From Plasmodiophora brassicae (Eukaryota; Endomyxa: Phytomyxea; Phytomyxea; Plasmodiophorida), in NCBI GenBank assembly GCA_036867785.1, contig CP145415.1:992001-1056000 (forward strand): 64,000 nucleotides of DNA, read 5' to 3'. The first letter of the stretch is position 1; every line of letters starts with the position of its first letter. The translations under genes were made by a program, and so were the position numbers. A model generated the notes under the pieces. That model worked only from the letters and a program-made list of their open reading frames with translations. It made no database searches and was not told where the DNA came from. Shown piece by piece: positions 62,073 to 64,000 of this stretch.

Positions 62073-64000
62073 ATGGTCATGATCGGCGAGTCGTCGCTGC
62101 GTCGGAGTGCACGCAAGGTGGCCGTCAGGCATCCGCTGGAGGAGGCAGCCGGTGCTGATGACGACAGCGGCGTGTTCGGCAGCAGTGACTTGGACAGCGG
62201 TGCTGATGACGATTCGGGCCACGCGACAGCACAGCTGTACTGTATTTGCAGGAAACCTGACGATGGCGAGTTGATGGTGCAGTGCGATGCGTGCAGCCAA
62301 TGGTTTCATGCCGCATGCATGCGGTTGTCCGAGAAAACCGTCACTGATGACTGGAAGTGCCCGACATGCGTCTCATCACGGTCGGAACGACCTCCGCAAT
62401 CTGCGTCAACGAGAAACGTCGACCCGCCTGCGACTGGACCCGCTCGCGAGGAGGCCGGCCATGCAGGGATACCGGCGAAAGACCGTGACTCGTGTCGAAC
62501 CGCGTTGTGCAAGGTTATATCACAGGATCTGGCCTCAGCAGTTGAAGACGCTGTACTTCACACTGTGGCGGGTGAGGCACGTCTGGCGGAGGCTAGCAAA
62601 TTGTACAAGGCAAAGATGCGAGAGATTCTGTTCAATTTGAAGAGCAACACCAAGCTCAGGCAGAGTAAGTCCATGATCCATCCGCTTAAAACAACAGAGC
62701 TGACCTGCGTTCCGTCTGCATCAGGTCTGACTGAAGGAGTCTTGTCTCCTGCGAGCTTAGCGGCAAAGGATGTCTCGCTTCTTGCTGACCCTGAGTTGAT
62801 CGCGTCGAGAAACGAGGAGCGCAGACAATCGTTGACGTCCAGGTTGAAAGTGGCGGAAGAAGAAGAGGACGAACTGCAAGCGTCGGTGCGACCGCAAACG
62901 CTACCAGCAGCACAAGCAGATATTGTTCTTGCGGGAAATCCTGCCGTTGAACTGTTATCGCCTCCCAGTGACCCTGCTGTAAAGGAATCGGACGTAGCGC
63001 GGCCTAATGTGTCAGAAGTGCCCGACGAGATGGATGCCATCGAAATCGACGAGACGCCGGTCATGGAACCCCCGGAGACTCTATCATATCAGGAATCGCT
63101 AACAGCGGAAACGTCCCAATATGATTGGACTGGAACACTTGCCGTCACCGCGACCGATCCTGGTTTCCGTCTTCGGGGCAACATTACAGAACCTGGAACC
63201 GCGAACGACCGCAAGCGGTTATCCAAGCTGCCGTCAGCATTGTATGTGCATGGCAGGATCAACCCTAGTGCGGTCCACAAGGTCGGCTTCTGCGCGTTTA
63301 TGCACCGCTTCCGTGATGCCTGACGTGGTCTATCGTTGTAGTTCATCATGCAAGTGCATGCCGTTGCTGTGTCTGTCCCTGAAGCTGAGCGTCATCGTCA
63401 TAAGCGCATCGTGCTCGTCGAGTACTTTCTGCCGCCGGACTCGCCTGCGGACGAGGCGAATTGTGCACTGTTCATCAAGCAGTATAGAGGTAGGGCTCAC
63501 GCATTGTCTCGTGTCGTCGCTCTTGTGGACTGATTCGCCGCAGACCGCGCGCGCATTCCGGTGCTCGACTTTGTCGACCAAGGAATCTTACTGTACTTTG
63601 TTTCGCCTGTGTTTCACAGTAATGCTATATGGAGCGGCTTGTTAATGGAGGTCTTCGGCCGGGATCAGCCTCCGGCCGGCACTGCACTGTGGGCCATTGC
63701 TGTCTTGGCGGCAGAATCGAAGCTTCCATCGGTGAAGAAAACTGCTATAAAGCCTCAGAAACCTACCAGTCAACAGCCGCCTTCGTCGGTCGCTCCCGTT
63801 GTCGATGGCGCTGCCTCCGGTGGAGCAGTACCCCCGGCCGTGGTCGAACGGGCCGCGGCTCAGCCACCAACAGGCGACCCCGTCAATCGAGCAACGCCCT
63901 CAACCAGCTATCCCCAGCAAGCCTCGTCTCAACCGGCAGGTCTACACCAAGTCGCCGATGCATACCCGCCCGAACATTCGTACGGTATGCATCAGGCGTA
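62073..64000 (+). CDS. PHD-TFIIS(M)-SPOC transcription factor, 3' end outside window
   Basis: Exons 62073-62664, 62725-63281, 63342-63489 and 63544 to beyond 64000; phases fit. The PHD finger reads YCICRKPDDGELMVQCDACSQWFHAACM...CPTC. The TFIIS middle domain follows (EASKLYKAKMREILFNLKSN, an intron, then LTEGVLSPASLAAKDVSLLADPEL). Acidic low complexity precedes a SPOC domain (YDWTGTLAVT ... LPSALYVHGRI ... FVDQGILLYFVSP). A Pro/Gln-rich tail is still open at the edge. This order is that of yeast Bye1 and animal PHF3/DIDO, which bind RNA polymerase II through the TFIIS-like part and its phosphorylated tail through SPOC. Expected: a regulator of transcript elongation. Confidence 0.9.

Overview
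The window is nuclear DNA from a GC-rich, single-celled eukaryote. The evidence is direct: about 60 introns can be placed where the reading frame of a recognisable protein is carried exactly across a GT...AG gap. Most are 43-70 nt, many with a CTGAC/CTAAC-like branch site 8-20 nt before the acceptor. A tRNA-Ser also carries a canonical short intron, and the gene set is eukaryotic: a Cdh1-type APC/C activator, CWC22, a MAP kinase, RBBP6, signal peptide peptidase, alkaline ceramidase and RPA14. A free-living protist fits (class I ascorbate peroxidase, a hevein-domain chitin deacetylase, DOMON domains and a dense gene layout), but I cannot name the lineage. Amoebozoa or a unicellular opisthokont relative are guesses.

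Layout. 0-5.8 kb: a frame-broken alpha/beta hydrolase, a kinesin-like coiled-coil gene with a degenerate motor, and an organelle-type pseudouridine synthase. 6.4-7.3 kb: three tRNA-Lys(CTT) genes. 8-15.6 kb: a PP2C phosphatase, a 1160-residue triple-DOMON ferric reductase, a small double-PX protein and a family 2 glycosyltransferase. 15.6-17.4 kb: a head-to-tail array of four small zinc-ribbon genes. 17.5-21.9 kb: RBBP6, RPA14 and Cdh1. 22-26.6 kb: a two-anchor membrane protein, then an area of inverted duplications with a split Myb/SANT-like gene. 26.9-29.1 kb: a type I membrane protein and alkaline ceramidase. 29.2-31.2 kb: a pair of tiny basic paralogues. 31.5-39.3 kb: a giant, mostly disordered protein. 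39.4-41.7 kb: twin membrane-anchored methyltransferase-fold proteins and tRNA-Ser(TGA). 42.6-49.7 kb: an ELM2-PHD chromatin protein, CWC22 and an unknown basic protein. 49.9-57.1 kb: MAP kinase, chitin deacetylase plus a decayed tandem copy, signal peptide peptidase and an ankyrin protein. 57.1-64 kb: a coiled-coil protein, ascorbate peroxidase, an FAD oxidoreductase, and a PHD-TFIIS-SPOC gene that runs off the right edge.

Neighbours do not form operons. They are individually transcribed genes on both strands, often convergent or divergent with gaps of 30-400 bp. Several themes recur: chromatin and cell-cycle control (ELM2-PHD, PHD-TFIIS-SPOC, Cdh1, RBBP6, CWC22, RPA14), redox (ferric reductase, ascorbate peroxidase, FAD oxidoreductase) and local gene duplication (zinc ribbons, methyltransferases, basic proteins, chitin deacetylases). 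All exon boundaries below were worked out by eye from splice signals, frame continuity and family conservation; no transcript data were used.
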